Position numbers and translations under genes: made by a program
Assembly (NCBI RefSeq): GCF_000721495.1
Contig: NZ_JOHY01000049.1
Span: forward strand, 1-64,000
Length of the DNA: 64,000 nucleotides
From: Streptomyces sp. NRRL F-5123
GTDB lineage: Bacteria > Actinomycetota > Actinomycetes > Streptomycetales > Streptomycetaceae
Direction: 5' to 3'
In this document: piece by piece, positions 51,797 to 61,645 of the stretch
How positions within the stretch are numbered: the stretch's first letter is position 1
How the letters are laid out: every line of letters starts with the position of its first letter
Notes under the pieces: generated by a model
What the model saw: only the letters and a program-made list of their open reading frames with translations
Told to the model about the DNA's origin: nothing
Database searches by the model: none

Positions 51797-54700
51797 AGCG
51801 GCATGACCAGCAGCAGGCCCATGCCCTCGGAGAAGCCGGTGCCGTCGGCGGCCTCGGCGAAGGGCTTGCACCGCCCGTCCGCGGACAGCGCGCGCTGCCG
51901 GCTGAACTCGACGAAGACCTTCGGGCTGGAGATCACCGCGACACCGCCGGCCACCGCCATCGTGCACTCGCCCGCGCGCAGCGCCTGGCAGGCCATGTGC
52001 AGCGACACCAGCGCCGACGAGCACGCGGTGTCGATGGTCACCGCCGGGCCTTCGAGCCCGAAGAAGTACGACACGCGGCCGGAGATGACGGCCGGCGTGC
52101 TGCCCGTGACGGCGTACCCCTCGGCGCTCGCGGGCGCCAGCGGCGCGCCGGTCGCGTAGTCGGTGGGCCCGGCGCCGACGAAGACGCCGGTACGGCTGCC
52201 GCGCAGGGTCTGCGGATCGATCCCGGCGTTCTCGAACAGCTCCCAGGCGCCCTCCAGCAGCAGCCGCTGCCGCGGGTCCATCGTGACGGCCTCGCGCGGC
52301 GAGATCCCGAAGAACTCCGCGTCGAACTCGCCCGCCTCGTGCAGGAATCCGCTCTCGCTGACGTACGACTTGCCGAGCCGGTCCGGGTCGTCGTCGAACA
52401 GCGTGCCCAGGTCCCAGCCGCGGTCCTCGGGGAAGCCGGAGACCGCGTCGCGGCCCTCGGCCAGCAGCCGCCAGTAGTCGTCCGGGGTGGCCACCCCGCC
52501 GGGCAGCCGGCAGGACATGCCCACGATCGCCATCGGCTCGTCCACCCCGAAGGTGTTCTCGGAGGCGACGGCCGCCTCCTGCGCGGCGGCGGCGCCGGGC
52601 GCCAGCTCCAGCAGGCAGCCCGCGACGGCCGCGGCGGTCGGGTAGTCGAAGGCGATGGACGCGGGCAGCGTCAGCCCGGTCGCGGTGTTCAGCCGGGTGC
52701 GGAACTCCACCGCGGTGACGGAGTCCGAGCCCATCTCGGTGAAGGGCCGGTCGGGGTCCACGTCGGCCGCCTTGCCGAAGCCGAGCACGGCCGCGGCCTC
52801 GGTGCGGACCAGGTCCAGCACCGCCCACTCGCGCTCGGACTCCGGTGTGCCGGCGAGCAGTCGGGCCAGCGCGCTGTCCCCGGTCCCCGCGCCGCCCTGG
52901 GGGGCGGCGCCACGGACGTCCGGGAGCGCGTCGAGGAAGGGCCGGGGGCGGGCGGCGGTGTAGAGCGGGGCGAAGCGGTCCCACTCGACGTCGGCGACGG
53001 CCACGGACGGCTCGTCCCGGTCGAGCACCTGCCGCAGCGCCGCCAGCGCCTGCGCCGGGTCCAGCAGCGGCAGGCCCTGGCGCTCGGACTGGCTGGTGAA
53101 CATCTCCTGCACCTCGGCGTCCCCGGCGTCGTCGCCGAAGGCGTTCCAGAAGCTCCAGGCGACTGCCGTACCGGCCCGGCCGCGGGCGCGGCGCCGCGCG
53201 GCGAGGGCGTCGAGGTAGCCGTCGGCGGCGGCGAAGGCGCCGTTCTCGGCGGCGCCCCACACCCCCGCGACGGAGGAGAACAGCACGAAGGCGTCCACCT
53301 CCGCGCCGTGCTCGCCGTCCAGCAGCTCGTCGAGCACGCGCGCGCCGGTCGCCTTGGCCCGCAGCGTGCCCGCGAGCCGGGCGAGGGACGTGCCCGCCAG
53401 CGGGCCGGGTTCGGGGACGACGGCCGCGTGCAGCACGGTGCGCACCGGGCGCCCGGCGGCGCGGGCCGCGTCCAGCAGGGCGGCCGTCGCGGCCGGGTCG
53501 GCCACGTCGGCGGCGGTGAGCGTCACCGAGGCCCCGGCGCGGACGAGTTCGGCCTCCAGTTCGGCCGCGCCCGGCGCGTCCGGTCCGCGCAGGCTCGCCA
53601 GGATCACGTGCTCGGCGCCGGAGGCCGCGAGCCAGCGCGCCAGCCTGCGGCCGAGCCGGCCGGTGCCCCCGGTGACGAGGACGCTGCCCTCGGGCCGCCA
53701 GGTGCGCGGGGCGGGGCGCTCGGCCACCGGGTCGCGGACCAGGCGGCGGACGAGCACACCGCTGTCGCGTACGGCCACGTGGTCCTCGGCGCCCAGGCCG
53801 CCGCCCAGCACCGCGCACAGCACGGCGAGGTGCTCCGCGCCGGGCGCGGCGGGCAGGTCGACCAGGCCGCCCCAGCGCTGCGGGGCCTCCAGGCCCGCGA
53901 CCCGGGCCATGCCCCAGACCTGGGCCTGCTCGGGCGCGGTCAGGTCGCCGCCCTCGGCGCTCACCGCACCGGCGGTCACGCACCACAGGGGCACGTCGGC
54001 GGCGGCGTCGCCGAGCGCCTGCACGAGGGCCAGCGTCGCGGCGGTCCCGGCGGGCACGTCGGCGAAGTCGCCGTGCGGGCGGCCGTCCAGCGCGAGCAGC
54101 GACAGCACGCCCGCGGCCTGCGCCGCGCCCGCGCCGCGCAGCAGTTCGGCCAGCTGCTCACGCCCGTCGCGCGCCGCGTCCGCCGCGAGCGGTACGACGT
54201 CGGCGCCGCCCGCGGCAACGGCCTCGGCCGCGGCCCTCGCGAGGGCCTGCCCCTCCCCCTCGGCGGGGACCAGGACCAGCCAGCGGCCGGTGGGCGGGGT
54301 GGCGGCGGGTGCCTCGGCGGGCTGCCAGTCGACGCGGTAGCGCCAGGCGTCGAGTTCGCGGCCCGCGAGGTCCGGGATGTCCGTCGGCTCCGGCTCGCGC
54401 CCGGCGAAGGCGGGCCGCCAGTCGACGGGGGCGCCCAGCGCGTAGGCGTCGGCGAGGGCCGTGTGGAAGCGGGTGGTGCCGCCGTCGTCGCGGCGCAGCG
54501 TGCCGAGGGCGCGGGCGCCGCCGCCCGCCTGCTCGGCGGTCTCCTCGACCGCGGGGGTCAGGACCGGGTGCGGGCTGGCCTCGACGAGCAGGGTGTGCCC
54601 GTCGGCGAGCAGCGCGCCGACCGCCTCCTCGAAGCGGACGCGCTCGCGGAGGCTGTAGTACCAGTAGTCCGCGCCGAGTTCGGCGGTGTCGAGCAGCCCG

Positions 54701-57700
54701 CCGGTCGCGGAGGAGTAGAACGGCACGGTCGCCGGGCGGGGCGTGATGCCCGCGAGGACCTCGGCGAGCCGGTCGCGGATCTGCTCCACGTGGGGCGAGT
54801 GCGAGGCGTAGTCGACGTCGACCCGGCGGAAGCGGATGCCGCCGCGCTCGCACACGCCGGCCATCTCCTCCAGCGCGTCCACGTCGCCCGCGACCACGGT
54901 GCTGGCCGGGCCGTTGATCGCGGCGACCGACAGCCGGCCGGCGAAGCGCTCCAGGATCGCGGTGACGGCGTCCTCGCCGAGCGCGACCGAGGCCATGCCG
55001 CCCTGCCCCGACATCTGCGCCAGTTCGGCGCTCCGCAGTGCCACCACCCGGGCGGCGTCCCGCAGCGACAGCGCGCCCGCGACGTACGCTGCGGCGATCT
55101 CGCCCTGCGAGTGGCCGACGACGGCGGCGGGTTCGACGCCGTAGGCGCGCCAGAGCGCGGCGAGCGAGACCATCACGGCGAAGAGGGTGGGCTGCACGAC
55201 GTCCACCCGGTCGAGCGGGGCGGCGCCGGGTTCGCCGGCGACGACGTCGGCGAGCGACCAGTCGGTGAACTCGGCCAGCGCGTCGGCGCACTCGCGCATC
55301 TGCGCGGCGAACGCGGGCTCCGCGGCCATGAGTTCGCGCGCCATGCCGGGCCACTGGGCGCCCTGGCCGGGGAAGACCAGGGCGATCTTCGCGCTTCCCG
55401 CCGAGCCCTGGTGGAGCGGGGCGGCGGTACGGCCCTCGACGAGGGCGGCGAGCGCGTCGCCGAAACCCTTGGCGTCGGCGGCCAGCACGACCGCGCGGTG
55501 CGCGCCGCCACCGGCCGGCGCACCGGCGAGGCCCACCCCGGGGCCGCCGGATCCGGCGCCCTCCGGCGCCGCACCGGCCCCCGGCTCGGCGACGTCCGCG
55601 GACGCACCGGCCCCAGGCACGGCAACCTCCGCCGCATCAGCCCCCGACCCAGCAGCCCCCGGCACCGCACCGGTCCCCGGCCCGGCGACATCCACCGGCG
55701 CACCGGCCCCAGGCACGGCGGCCTCCGGCTTCGAGCCCGTCCGGGGCACGGTGGCGCCCGGCGCCGCACCGGACCCGGACACGCCGACCTCCGCCGCCGC
55801 ACCGATTGCGGACGCGCCTGCGCCCGCCGCCGCACCGGACCCGGACGCCGCAGCCTCCGCCAGCGCCGCGCCCACCGCCGACACGTCGGTCCCGGGGGTC
55901 GCCGCGGTCTCCGACAGTGCGGCGGCGCGGGCCCGCAGGCCGGTCGCGCTCGCGGCGGACAGCACCCACGGGATCCGCGTCCCGTCGGCGGGGAGTTCGG
56001 CAGCCTCGCGGTACCAGTGGCGCTGGTGCTGCCACGGGTACGCGGGCAGGCTCACCGGCGGGCGCGCGGACTTCACCGGCGCGGGCACGGCCCCGGCCAC
56101 GAGGAGTGCGGCGGCCGTCGCCGCGAGCCGCTCCAGCGGGTCTCCGGCGTCCGTGTCCGGCGCGCCGAGCGCGGCCAGCTCCTCCGGCAGGTCGCGCGGC
56201 AGCACGTCGACGAGGACGTCCACGCCCTCCGCCGCCAGGTCCGCCGCGAGGGTCGCGGACAGCTCCGAGGCCGCCCCGCGGCGGGCGCGGGCGGCGAGGT
56301 CGCCGGGCTTGGCGGCGGGCTCCGCGCCGTCCGCGGGGAGTTCGGGGACGGCGGCGGGGCGCAGCGCGGCGCCGGACTCCTGGCCCGCGCCCAGCCGCAG
56401 CGCGTCGTCGAGGTCGAGCCGGCCCGCGGCCCAGGCGGCGCCCAGCTCGCCCGCGCCCTGGCCGGTCACGGCGTCCGGCGCGAGCCCGACGGAGGTCCAC
56501 AGCCGGGCGGCGGCGACGTGGTGGCACAGCAGGTACGCGGCCGGCAGCGCGGCGGGCGGCTCGCCGAACGGGTCGACATCCGCGCCGGTCAGCGCGGCCA
56601 GCCGCTCGACGCAGGCGCGCAGCGCGTCGGCGTACTCCGGTATCGCGGCGAGCTGCTCGCGCAAGGGCCCGGACGGCGGCTCGGCCCCGTAGAGGAAGCC
56701 GGTGGCGCGCTCCACGCCCTCGGGCACCTGGGCGGTCCGCACCGCGGGCGTGCTGCCGCCGCGGGCGGCGACCTCCAGGGCGGCGGCCAGCGCCCCGGCG
56801 TCCTGGCCGGTGACGGCGAGCCGGTGGCCGAGCCAGGAGCGGCGGTAGGCGGCGGTGTGGACGATGTCGTCCACCTCCGCCGGGGCCGCGCGCAGCCGGG
56901 CGGCGAGGCGCCCGGCGGCCTGCCGCAGCGCGGGTTCGGCCGCCGCGGTGACCATCAGGACGTACGGGGCACGGCGCGGCGGCAGCGGGGCGGGCGCGGG
57001 CGCCGCGGGGGGCTGCTCGACGACGACGTGCGCGTTGCTGCCGGTGAAGCCGAAGGCGCTCACGCCCGCGCGCCGCGGGTGGCCGCGCTCGGGCCAGGCG
57101 CGGCGCGAGGTCACGACGGAGACCGGGAGGGTGTCCCAGTCGATGTGCGAGGAGGGCCGGTTGAGCGGCTGCGGCGGCAACTCGCCGCGGTGCACGGCGA
57201 GGACGACCTTGAGCAGGCCGGTGACACCGGCGGCCGCCTCCAGGTGGCCGACGCTGGCCTTGGCCGCGCCGATCAGCAGGTTCTCGTCCGCGGCGCGCCC
57301 GGAGCCGAGCGCCTCGGCGAGCGCGCGCACCTCGATCGGGTCGCCCAGCGGGGTGCCGGTGCCGTGCGCCTCGACGTAGTCGACGTCGCGCGGCGCCCAG
57401 CCCGCGGCCTGCACCGCGCGCCGGATGACGGCGACCTGCGCGGAGGCGTTGGGCACGGTCATGCCGCCGCTGGCGCCGTCCTGGTTGACGGCAGAGCCGC
57501 GGATCACGGCGTAGACGCGGTCGCCGTCGCGCCGGGCGGCGGACAGCGGCTTGAGGACGAGGGCGGCCGCGCCCTCGCCGCGGCCGTAGCCGTCCGCGGC
57601 CTCGTCGAAGGTCTTGCAGCGCCCGTCCGGGGCCAGCGCGCCCGCGCCCGCCATGGACACGGACACGGTGGGGGCGGCGATGACGTTGGCGCCGCCGACG

Positions 57701-60700
57701 ACCGCGACCTCGCAGTCGCCCTCGCGCAGGCCCTGGCAGGCCAGGTGCACGGCGGTCAGCGAGGACGAGCACGCGGTGTCCACGGCGATGCTCGGGCCGT
57801 TCAGCCCGAGGAAGTACGACAGCCGGCCCACGGATGCGGCGAAGGTCGTGCCGGTGCCGTAGAAGTGGTCGACGTCGGCCATGTCGCGGGTCAGCAGCTG
57901 CTGGTAGTCCGCGGTGTTGAGGCCGAAGTACACGCCGACGTCCTTGCCCGCCTGCGCGGCGGGCGGCGTGCCCGCGTCCTCCATCGCCTCCCACGCGACC
58001 TCCAGCAGCAGCCGGTGCTGCGGGTCGAGCGCCTTCGCCTCGCGCGGCGAGACGCGGAAGAACGGCGCGTCGAAGCCGGTGACGTCGTCGAGGAAGCCGC
58101 CGCGCAGCGGCACGCCGGGCGCGACCTCGTCCCACATCGGGTCGGCGCGCCGGGCGGCGGGCAGGTCGCGTACGGCGTCGCGGCCCTCGGTGAGCATCGC
58201 CCAGAACTGCTCGGGCGAATTCGCGCCGGGCAGCCGGCACGCCATGCCGACGACGGCGACGGCGTCGTCCTCCGCCTCCGCGCCGTCCGCGCCGGGTGCC
58301 GCCGGGGCGGCGCTGCCCGCGGGGCCGTCCTGCGGGGCGGCTTCGGCCAGGTAGGCCGCCAGCGCCTCGACGGTCGGCTGCTCGAAGACGATCGTGGTGG
58401 CCAGCTCCACGCCGAAGTCGGCGGCGAGCCGGTCGCGCAGCTCGACGGCGGTGAGCGAGTCCAGGCCCTGGTCGAACAGTCCGCGGCGGCGGGCGGGCTT
58501 CTGCCCTTCGGCGAGGCCGAGCACCGCGGCGACGTGCTCCTCGACGCGGCGCAGCATCCCGCCGTTCCCGCGCGCCCGCCCGCCGGTCGCGGGGGCGCCG
58601 TTGGCCGCGGCGGGGCCGTTCGCGCGGCCCGCGCCGTTGGCGGCGCCCGCGCCATTGGCCGAGCCCGACCCGGTGGCCGGGCCCGACCCGTTCGCGTGGA
58701 TCCCGCCGTTCGCGGCGCCCGCGCCGTTCAGCTGGGCTCCGGTGTGCGTGAGGTGCCCGTTCGCCGGAGCCGTAATCGCCGCCGGGGCGGAGCCGTTCGC
58801 AGGGTGGGCCAGCATCTCGCCGATGACGCGCCCGGCGTCGTCCAGCAGGCTCAGCCGCACCTGCGCAGGGGCCGCCGCGGCAGCCGCCCCGCCCTGGTCG
58901 CCGGGCTCGACGCCCGGGAGCCAGTGGCGGGCGCCGCCCCAGGAGGGGGTGGGGAGGGCGCGGTAGCGGGCGGGGGTGCCGGTCAGCCGGGTCCAGTCGA
59001 CCTCGACGCCGCCGACGTGGAGCCGGGCGGCGGTGCGGTGAAGTGCGAGGAGCCCGTCCTCGCCGCGGCGCAGGGTCGCGGTGACCGGGCCGCGCCGGCC
59101 GCGGTGCCGTACGGCGTCGGTGAGCTGCCGGGTCAGGGTGGGGTGCGGGCCGATCTCGACGAGGGCCCGCTCGCCCTCGGCGAGCAGCGCGTCGACCGCG
59201 GGCCACAGCAGCACGGCGTCGGTGAGGTTGCGCTCCCAGTAGGCGGCGTCGAAGGTGACGCCGGCCTCGCCGGGCAGCACGCTGGAGAGCAGCCGTACCG
59301 CGGGCGTCGCGGGGGCCAGACCGGCGAGCGCCTCCCGCAGCAGGGGGCCGCAGTCGGCGACCACCGGGCTGTGGAAGGCGTAGTCGCCGGCCAGCCTCTT
59401 ACATCGGATGCCGCGCGCCTCGGCGGCGGCCGCGGCCCGCTCGACCGCGTCCGCGGGTCCGCTGAGGACGACCGCCGCGGGCCCGTTGACGGCGGCGACC
59501 ACGACCTGGGGCCCGGCGTCGGCGAGCAGCGCCTCGGCCGTCTCGCGGTCGGCGCGCACGGCGAGCATCGCGCCGCGGCCCGCGGTCTCCTGGAGGATCT
59601 GCCCGCGCCGGACGGCGAGCGTGACGGCCTCGCCGCGGGTGAGCGCGCCCGCGGCGTGCGCGGCGGCGATCTCCCCGACGCTGTGGCCGAGCACGGCCGC
59701 GGGCCGGATCCCGGCGGAGGCGAGCCACTCCGTCACCGCCGACTGGACGGCCAGCAGTGCGGGCTGGGCGTAGTCGGTGCGGTCGAGCCGGCCGCCCTCG
59801 GAGCGCCGCAGCTCCTCGACGAGCGACCAGGGCAGGTCCTGCCGGATCAGCGCGTCGTACTCGTCGAGGACGTCCCGCACGACGGGTGAGGTCTCGTACA
59901 GGTCGGCGGCCATGCCCGCCCACTGGGCGCCCTGGCCGGAGTAGACGAAGACCGGCTCGGGGGCGTTCTCGGGGTCGGCGGTGCCGGTGCACGCGCCGTC
60001 CGCGACCTCGCCGTCCGCGTCGGTGTCGGCCAGTGCCGCCGCCAGCTCCTGCGGGCTCGCGGCGACGGCGGCGAAGCGGTGCCGCTCGTGGGTGCGCCGG
60101 GTGGCGGCGGAGGCGAGCAGGTCGCCGGGCCGGTCGCCGTCCGCGGCGAGCCGCTCGCGCATCCCGGCGAGCTGCCCGGCCAGGCCCTCCTCGTGGAAGG
60201 CGGAGGCGAGCAGGACGTACGGGCCCACCGGGGCGGCGGGCGGTGCGGCGGCGGGGGCGACGCCCTCGGCGATGACGTGCACGTTGGTGCCGCTCAGCCC
60301 GGACGAGCTGACGCCGACCCGCAGCGGGCGGCCGGTCTCCGCGAGGTCGACGGGGCTGACGGGCACCGCCATCGCGCCGCGGTCCCACGGCACCGCGGAG
60401 GTGAGCCGGCCGGGGTCGGGCTGGGCGGGCACCTCCTGGGAGCCGATCACCCACAGGCCCTTGAGCAGGCCCGCGACGCCCGCGGCGCCGTCGGTGTGCC
60501 CGAAGACGCCCTTGTTGGAGCCGACGTAGAGGGGCCGCAGCCCGGCCGCGCGCTCACGGCCGTAGACCTCGTTCAGCGCCATCAGCTCGACCTGGTCGCC
60601 GAGCGGGGTGCCGGTGCCGTGCGCCTCCACGTAGTCGAGGTCGGACGCGGCGAGCCCGGCGGTGCCGAGGGCGGAGCGCAGCAGCTCGGCCTGGGCTGCG

Positions 60701-61569
60701 CCGTTGGGGGCGGTGATGCCGAGGCTGCGGCCGTCGTGGTTGGCGGCGGAGGAGCGGATGACGGCGTAGACGCGGTCGTTGTCGGCGAGCGCGTCGGACA
60801 GCCGCTTGAGGACGACGACGCCGCAGCCCTCGGAGCGCAGGATGCCGTCGGCGTCGGCCGCGAAGGGGCGGCAGCGGCCGGTCGGCGAGATCGCGCCGAT
60901 GCGGTTCATGAAGACGGTCAGCTCGGGCGACATCATGAGGTTGACGCCGCCGGCCAGCACGACGTCGGTCTCGCCGGAGCGCAGGCTCTGGCCCGCCAGG
61001 TGCACCGCCAGCAGCGAGGAGGAGCACGCGACGCTGAGCGAGGCCATCGGCCCGCGCAGGTCGAAGGTGTACGCGAGCCGGCCGGCCGCGAAGCTGAACT
61101 CGTTGCCGCTGCCGTAGTGCGGGCTGATGCCCTGGACGCCGAGCGTCTTGCTGTGCAGCGTCGCGTAGTCGTGGGCGAACAGGCCGAAGTACGCGCCCGT
61201 GCGGGTGCCGCGCCAGGCGTCGGCGGGGCGCCCGGAGTCGCTCATCGCCTCCCACGCCACTTCGAGCAGCAGCCGCTGCTGGGGGTCCATCGCGCCCGCC
61301 TCGCGGGGCGAGATCCCGAACCAGGCGGCGTCGAAGCGGTCGATGTCGTCGAGGAAGCCGCCCCGGTGGGTGGCGGTCTCGTCCTGGTGGGCGGCCTCGC
61401 GGCTCCAGCGGGTCGCGGGGACCTCGGTGAAGACGGGGGCCGCGGATCTCAGCGTGGCGCCGAAGGAGTCGAAGTCGCGGACTCCGCCGGGGTAGCGGCA
61501 GCCGATGCCGACGACGGCGATCGGTTCGGCCTGCGGAGGGGTCGGGCTCGTCAGCGGTCGTTCAGCCAT
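51787..61569 (-). CDS. Multimodular type I PKS, N-terminal part: KS-AT-ACP / KS-AT(dead)-AT-KR(dead)-ACP / KS (broken)
   Basis: 3260 residues. Module 1: KS about 15-435 (Cys182, His317, His358), AT about 540-850 (Ser630; YAFH 730-733, malonyl-like), an Asn/Gly/Ala-rich linker, ACP (GLDSL, Ser1038). Module 2: KS about 1100-1525 (Cys1267), a dead AT (GQGAGE at 1703-1708), a post-AT linker, an Ala/Gly/Pro-rich stretch, a second intact AT about 2064-2370 (Ser2154; YASH 2254-2257, methylmalonyl-type), a KR with NADPH motif but Phe2779 for the catalytic Tyr, ACP (GSDSV, Ser2950). Module 3: KS3 from about 3012 (Cys3183), which ends in an early stop after ...LLLVMPL because about 139 bp is missing; it continues in 46289-51796. 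There is no N-terminal docking helix, so this should be the first protein of its assembly line, perhaps taking a starter from a free carrier protein. Confidence 0.9.
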   Translation of the reverse strand: MAERPLTSPTPPQAEPIAVVGIGCRYPGGVRDFDSFGATLRSAAPVFTEVPATRWSREAAHQDETATHRGGFLDDIDRFDAAWFGISPREAGAMDPQQRLLLEVAWEAMSDSGRPADAWRGTRTGAYFGLFAHDYATLHSKTLGVQGISPHYGSGNEFSFAAGRLAYTFDLRGPMASLSVACSSSLLAVHLAGQSLRSGETDVVLAGGVNLMMSPELTVFMNRIGAISPTGRCRPFAADADGILRSEGCGVVVLKRLSDALADNDRVYAVIRSSAANHDGRSLGITAPNGAAQAELLRSALGTAGLAASDLDYVEAHGTGTPLGDQVELMALNEVYGRERAAGLRPLYVGSNKGVFGHTDGAAGVAGLLKGLWVIGSQEVPAQPDPGRLTSAVPWDRGAMAVPVSPVDLAETGRPLRVGVSSSGLSGTNVHVIAEGVAPAAAPPAAPVGPYVLLASAFHEEGLAGQLAGMRERLAADGDRPGDLLASAATRRTHERHRFAAVAASPQELAAALADTDADGEVADGACTGTADPENAPEPVFVYSGQGAQWAGMAADLYETSPVVRDVLDEYDALIRQDLPWSLVEELRRSEGGRLDRTDYAQPALLAVQSAVTEWLASAGIRPAAVLGHSVGEIAAAHAAGALTRGEAVTLAVRRGQILQETAGRGAMLAVRADRETAEALLADAGPQVVVAAVNGPAAVVLSGPADAVERAAAAAEARGIRCKRLAGDYAFHSPVVADCGPLLREALAGLAPATPAVRLLSSVLPGEAGVTFDAAYWERNLTDAVLLWPAVDALLAEGERALVEIGPHPTLTRQLTDAVRHRGRRGPVTATLRRGEDGLLALHRTAARLHVGGVEVDWTRLTGTPARYRALPTPSWGGARHWLPGVEPGDQGGAAAAAAPAQVRLSLLDDAGRVIGEMLAHPANGSAPAAITAPANGHLTHTGAQLNGAGAANGGIHANGSGPATGSGSANGAGAANGAGRANGPAAANGAPATGGRARGNGGMLRRVEEHVAAVLGLAEGQKPARRRGLFDQGLDSLTAVELRDRLAADFGVELATTIVFEQPTVEALAAYLAEAAPQDGPAGSAAPAAPGADGAEAEDDAVAVVGMACRLPGANSPEQFWAMLTEGRDAVRDLPAARRADPMWDEVAPGVPLRGGFLDDVTGFDAPFFRVSPREAKALDPQHRLLLEVAWEAMEDAGTPPAAQAGKDVGVYFGLNTADYQQLLTRDMADVDHFYGTGTTFAASVGRLSYFLGLNGPSIAVDTACSSSLTAVHLACQGLREGDCEVAVVGGANVIAAPTVSVSMAGAGALAPDGRCKTFDEAADGYGRGEGAAALVLKPLSAARRDGDRVYAVIRGSAVNQDGASGGMTVPNASAQVAVIRRAVQAAGWAPRDVDYVEAHGTGTPLGDPIEVRALAEALGSGRAADENLLIGAAKASVGHLEAAAGVTGLLKVVLAVHRGELPPQPLNRPSSHIDWDTLPVSVVTSRRAWPERGHPRRAGVSAFGFTGSNAHVVVEQPPAAPAPAPLPPRRAPYVLMVTAAAEPALRQAAGRLAARLRAAPAEVDDIVHTAAYRRSWLGHRLAVTGQDAGALAAALEVAARGGSTPAVRTAQVPEGVERATGFLYGAEPPSGPLREQLAAIPEYADALRACVERLAALTGADVDPFGEPPAALPAAYLLCHHVAAARLWTSVGLAPDAVTGQGAGELGAAWAAGRLDLDDALRLGAGQESGAALRPAAVPELPADGAEPAAKPGDLAARARRGAASELSATLAADLAAEGVDVLVDVLPRDLPEELAALGAPDTDAGDPLERLAATAAALLVAGAVPAPVKSARPPVSLPAYPWQHQRHWYREAAELPADGTRIPWVLSAASATGLRARAAALSETAATPGTDVSAVGAALAEAAASGSGAAAGAGASAIGAAAEVGVSGSGAAPGATVPRTGSKPEAAVPGAGAPVDVAGPGTGAVPGAAGSGADAAEVAVPGAGASADVAEPGAGAAPEGAGSGGPGVGLAGAPAGGGAHRAVVLAADAKGFGDALAALVEGRTAAPLHQGSAGSAKIALVFPGQGAQWPGMARELMAAEPAFAAQMRECADALAEFTDWSLADVVAGEPGAAPLDRVDVVQPTLFAVMVSLAALWRAYGVEPAAVVGHSQGEIAAAYVAGALSLRDAARVVALRSAELAQMSGQGGMASVALGEDAVTAILERFAGRLSVAAINGPASTVVAGDVDALEEMAGVCERGGIRFRRVDVDYASHSPHVEQIRDRLAEVLAGITPRPATVPFYSSATGGLLDTAELGADYWYYSLRERVRFEEAVGALLADGHTLLVEASPHPVLTPAVEETAEQAGGGARALGTLRRDDGGTTRFHTALADAYALGAPVDWRPAFAGREPEPTDIPDLAGRELDAWRYRVDWQPAEAPAATPPTGRWLVLVPAEGEGQALARAAAEAVAAGGADVVPLAADAARDGREQLAELLRGAGAAQAAGVLSLLALDGRPHGDFADVPAGTAATLALVQALGDAAADVPLWCVTAGAVSAEGGDLTAPEQAQVWGMARVAGLEAPQRWGGLVDLPAAPGAEHLAVLCAVLGGGLGAEDHVAVRDSGVLVRRLVRDPVAERPAPRTWRPEGSVLVTGGTGRLGRRLARWLAASGAEHVILASLRGPDAPGAAELEAELVRAGASVTLTAADVADPAATAALLDAARAAGRPVRTVLHAAVVPEPGPLAGTSLARLAGTLRAKATGARVLDELLDGEHGAEVDAFVLFSSVAGVWGAAENGAFAAADGYLDALAARRRARGRAGTAVAWSFWNAFGDDAGDAEVQEMFTSQSERQGLPLLDPAQALAALRQVLDRDEPSVAVADVEWDRFAPLYTAARPRPFLDALPDVRGAAPQGGAGTGDSALARLLAGTPESEREWAVLDLVRTEAAAVLGFGKAADVDPDRPFTEMGSDSVTAVEFRTRLNTATGLTLPASIAFDYPTAAAVAGCLLELAPGAAAAQEAAVASENTFGVDEPMAIVGMSCRLPGGVATPDDYWRLLAEGRDAVSGFPEDRGWDLGTLFDDDPDRLGKSYVSESGFLHEAGEFDAEFFGISPREAVTMDPRQRLLLEGAWELFENAGIDPQTLRGSRTGVFVGAGPTDYATGAPLAPASAEGYAVTGSTPAVISGRVSYFFGLEGPAVTIDTACSSALVSLHMACQALRAGECTMAVAGGVAVISSPKVFVEFSRQRALSADGRCKPFAEAADGTGFSEGMGLLLVMPLWA
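55604..55719 (-). repeat. Imperfect duplication in the linker before the second AT of module 2
   Basis: Identical 20-bp segments at 55604-55623 and 55700-55719 (96-bp spacing) lie within a broader region (about 55540-55860) coding for Ala/Gly/Pro/Val-rich repeats such as AVPGAGA. It lies between the dead and the live AT. Confidence 0.7.
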
Positions 61570-61615
61570 TGAAGAATTCCTTGCTCTACAATGATCATCC
61601 GCAATTCGGCATCGG

Positions 61616-61628
61616 ATCCCCGGGGGAT
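61616..61628. promoter_or_regulatory. Near-palindrome in the divergent promoter of PKS and phosphopantetheinyl transferase
   Basis: ATCCCCGGGGGAT is symmetric except for its centre and lies in the 76-bp gap between the divergent starts at 61569 and 61646. A candidate regulator site; no known motif is recognised. Confidence 0.35.
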
Positions 61629-61645
61629 ACCGAAGGGGGCGACCG

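Noticed and set aside
51997..59889. 2630-aa plus-strand open frame opposite the large PKS
   Set aside because: Antisense shadow of conserved PKS sequence in high-GC DNA; no motif or start context.
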